Shown: in pieces, positions 3,874 to 5,990 of the stretch
Layout: every line of letters begins with the position of its first letter
Position numbering within the stretch: position 1 is the stretch's first letter
NCBI GenBank assembly: GCA_002393865.1
Contig: DGUD01000162.1
Location: 1-5,990, forward strand
Origin: Treponema sp. UBA4319
Lineage (GTDB): Bacteria > Spirochaetota > Spirochaetia > Treponematales > Treponemataceae
DNA: 5,990 nt
Reading direction: 5' to 3'
The notes under the pieces: model-generated
The model's database searches: none
Seen by the model: the letters and a program-made list of their open reading frames with translations, nothing else
What the model was told of the DNA's origin: nothing
Translations under genes and position numbers: made by a program

Positions 3874-5928
3874 CTACAGGTCAATGATGTCGAAGCCGGT
3901 ACCGTGCATGAATATCAGGTGCCTGAAGCCCTGCTCCCTGGCGCTTCCGATGACATCGCCGAGGCTGCGCTTGCTGCTGAAGGCCTCGCCCTGCCAGTCA
4001 GATTCGTCGCCCCACACAAGCTGGTCGCCCGCATTGTAAGTGAACAGGCCGTAGCCGGGAATCCCCTTCTCATAGAAGACGTCAAGGCACACCAAGCCGG
4101 TTACGGCGGGATACACGCGGACGGGGAACCTGCCGTCAAAGGGATATGTCGCCCACAGCTCCGCGTCTTCGGCTATGTACATCGCGTAATCGCGCTTCTT
4201 CCCCTCGGTCAGGCGGTTCACCGCAAGGATGTTCTGGTACATCGTGCTGTCCGCGTAGCGGTTCCGCGCCCAGAAGGTATGCCACACGGCAGAAAGCGCG
4301 GCAGCGCCGTGCCCCGACTTCAGCAGTGACTTTACGTCCTCCGTAAAATGCTCCGTTTTAAGAGAGCTTTCATGTATCCGCTGGAAGGCGATGCCATGCA
4401 GGAGCCCGCCCACGTGGGCGTTGCCGAGCATGACAATCAGCATGGCGGCGACGGCACCGTGCACCAGCAGCATCCGGGAGCGCTCCCGCACAAAGCCCAC
4501 CATGCGTTCCGGGATGCCGAATCCCACAAAGGCGATGACGGCAGGCAGCTCCTGCGCAAAGGAGAAGCACATGGCGCTGCCGCCGACAATTCTCATCAGT
4601 ATCCCCGGCAGCACGCCGAGCAGGTAGAGCACCACGAGCAGCTCCTGCACAAGGTAGGGCGCACCGGCAAAGAGACGGCGCAGGCCACGCCCGCGGAAGT
4701 CCACGGTGCAGGCGATGACGGCAAAGGCAAAGAAGCCCAGCACCGCATAGTGAAAAAAGCCGCAGCCCGGCGCGACATAGTCCTTCACGAAGCAGAAGAT
4801 GTCGAAACGGCTGCCCTGCAGGCTGATACCATCCTCCGTAATCACGAGCGGGGCATTCCCCTGCAGCGGCGCGTTCGGGGCGGCCATCACGTAATAATAT
4901 GGAAGAAAAAAGGCCACGAGGTAGAGCGCGATTGCCAGCCAGTAGCGCGGCGAGCGCACATTCCTGCGGAAGAGGTACCAGCAGGCGCCCCCCGCCAGCA
5001 GGAAGCCCGTGGAGATTTTCGTCATGCCACAGACAAAAATCGCAAGCGGCGTCACCACATACAGAAAAACCAGCCCGGACACCCCGCCGGTCCTGCGGGA
5101 GCAGCCCCGCTCCAGCAGGACGCGCAGGTACAGGAGCGCAAGGATTACCGAGACGCCGCAGGAGACGGAATCCGGCAGCACATACTTCCATATACGCGCA
5201 GGCTTCAGCATGGCCTCCGGGAGCACGCCCACCATGAAGGCGGCAATCGCGAGCATGTCGTAGAAGGAGAGCGTGCCCGGCCGCCCCAAAAAGCGCCTGG
5301 CGGCGGCGGCGCAGGAGACTATCATATAGATATACAGCGGAAGGAAAAGCACCGGGTAGGTATAGCGGAAGACAAAGAAGGCGGGCACGCCGGAAATCCT
5401 GCTGATTAAGCCGAGAAAACAGTATGCCGCCGCATGGTAGCGGATTTCGTCCAGTCCGCCCAGCAGCGTGGAAACTTTGCCGTAACAGGCATAGCTGGAA
5501 GCCAGCTGGGAAAAATACAGGTCGTCCGTCCACTGCGTTCCCTCGCTGAGCTCCCGGAGCGGGTCGAGCGGCAGCCGCTCCCCGTTGAATTCAAGGCCGC
5601 TCCTGACCTGCAGGAGAAAAAACGCCACCGCGAGCAGGCAGACGGCAATGCCGCAGAGCGTCCCCCGCGAATACAGCCCCCGCATCTGCCGCACGGAGCA
5701 GGCAAGCAGCAGCGTCCACAGCGCAAGCACGAGCGCGGACGAGACGACAAAAAACGCGTCGTAGCCGCTCCCGTAGCCTGCGGTCACGACAATCTCTGTT
5801 CCGCAGATAACCACAGCCGCCATCCATGCGGCAAAAATCGCCATACATTCTTTACTGAAAAATGACTGAAAAAAATCTGAAAAACGCAGCGGTGCAAAAG
5901 ATTCCTTGTGCATACAGCCATTGTCCAT
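3874..5928 (-). CDS. Polytopic membrane protein of unknown function, GT-C-like layout
   Basis: I do not recognise this 684-residue protein with certainty. About 13 membrane segments can be read (near 29-50, 57-78, 88-107, 183-206, 220-240, 255-272, 284-301, 303-320, 328-349, 389-408, 424-444, 452-471, 485-502), followed by a soluble tail of about 180 residues. A long loop of about 60 residues after the third segment carries an acidic pair in WTDDLYF (Asp135, Asp136) and RYH at 163-165. A second long loop spans about 350-388. An early acidic loop, many membrane segments and a C-terminal extracytoplasmic domain are the layout of GT-C glycosyltransferases and cell-surface polysaccharide or lipid-glycan enzymes, but no diagnostic motif confirms it. 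An in-frame TAA at 5941-5943 limits the start to the ATG at 5928 or the one at 5913 (MHKES); neither has a Shine-Dalgarno site. lysS follows after about 200 bp with its own promoter. Confidence 0.85.
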   Translation of the reverse strand: MDNGCMHKESFAPLRFSDFFQSFFSKECMAIFAAWMAAVVICGTEIVVTAGYGSGYDAFFVVSSALVLALWTLLLACSVRQMRGLYSRGTLCGIAVCLLAVAFFLLQVRSGLEFNGERLPLDPLRELSEGTQWTDDLYFSQLASSYACYGKVSTLLGGLDEIRYHAAAYCFLGLISRISGVPAFFVFRYTYPVLFLPLYIYMIVSCAAAARRFLGRPGTLSFYDMLAIAAFMVGVLPEAMLKPARIWKYVLPDSVSCGVSVILALLYLRVLLERGCSRRTGGVSGLVFLYVVTPLAIFVCGMTKISTGFLLAGGACWYLFRRNVRSPRYWLAIALYLVAFFLPYYYVMAAPNAPLQGNAPLVITEDGISLQGSRFDIFCFVKDYVAPGCGFFHYAVLGFFAFAVIACTVDFRGRGLRRLFAGAPYLVQELLVVLYLLGVLPGILMRIVGGSAMCFSFAQELPAVIAFVGFGIPERMVGFVRERSRMLLVHGAVAAMLIVMLGNAHVGGLLHGIAFQRIHESSLKTEHFTEDVKSLLKSGHGAAALSAVWHTFWARNRYADSTMYQNILAVNRLTEGKKRDYAMYIAEDAELWATYPFDGRFPVRVYPAVTGLVCLDVFYEKGIPGYGLFTYNAGDQLVWGDESDWQGEAFSSKRSLGDVIGSAREQGFRHLIFMHGTGFDIIDL

Positions 5929-5990
5929 GTTTTGGGGAACTTATGCAAGGGGGCACGCAGGAATCCCACGGAAATCAATTTTGTGTTCCG
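5929..5990 (-). other. Upstream region of the membrane-protein gene
   Basis: These 62 bases must hold at least part of the leader of the gene starting at 5928. I find no Shine-Dalgarno site and no convincing -35/-10 pair: TTGATT and CATAAG occur on the minus strand but are 27 bp apart, too far for a promoter. No structure was found beyond a 5-bp GGAAC/GTTCC pair. Confidence 0.4.

Noticed and set aside
5201..5212. GGCTTCAGCATG, matching the first 12 bases of the 27-nt repeat
   Set aside because: It lies inside the membrane-protein gene and encodes ordinary AMLKP codons in a hydrophobic stretch; the match stops at 12 bases, so chance and codon use explain it.
4348..5409. Plus-strand open frame of 353 codons
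   Set aside because: It is antisense to the membrane-protein gene; its product is mostly His, Arg, Glu, Gly and Ala, as expected for the complement of GC-rich membrane codons, with no domain and no start signal.

Overview
The window carries four protein genes, all on the minus strand, in G+C-rich DNA. In the order they are transcribed (right to left) they are: a 684-residue polytopic membrane protein with a soluble C-terminal tail (3874-5928), a class I lysyl-tRNA synthetase (2050-3672), an M48-family zinc metalloprotease lipoprotein (1034-1846), and a small secreted protein with one BspA-type leucine-rich repeat (321-728). No tRNA, rRNA, CRISPR array or transposase gene was seen. The plus strand holds only shadow reading frames.

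The gene content points to a spirochaete, most likely a Treponema. The archaeal-type class I LysRS replaces the usual bacterial class II enzyme in spirochaetes (and in some alphaproteobacteria and actinobacteria). Small BspA-like repeat proteins with this C-terminal motif are abundant in Treponema. The lipoprotein has a relaxed lipobox with Phe at -3, as spirochaetes allow. This assignment is inference; species cannot be named.

Each gene looks like its own transcription unit. The leucine-rich-repeat gene has a near-consensus sigma-70 promoter, a good Shine-Dalgarno site and an intrinsic terminator. The protease gene has a promoter just after lysS, a long leader, a good Shine-Dalgarno site and a clear terminator. 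lysS has a TATAAT box so close to its ATG that the mRNA would be nearly leaderless, and it has no Shine-Dalgarno site or terminator. The membrane-protein gene has no Shine-Dalgarno site either, and its promoter is not evident.

The most unusual part is non-coding. Positions 70-247 look like a small MITE-like element: its ends are imperfect inverted repeats of about 26 bp and it contains three hairpins, one a strong bidirectional terminator-like structure. An exact 27-nt copy of its left end lies at 3721-3747, just upstream of the lysS promoter, next to a 22-nt tandem repeat (3767-3820). This suggests a dispersed intergenic repeat family in this genome. The genes do not form an obvious pathway. 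The shared theme is envelope proteins (membrane protein, lipoprotein protease, secreted repeat protein) around one housekeeping synthetase.
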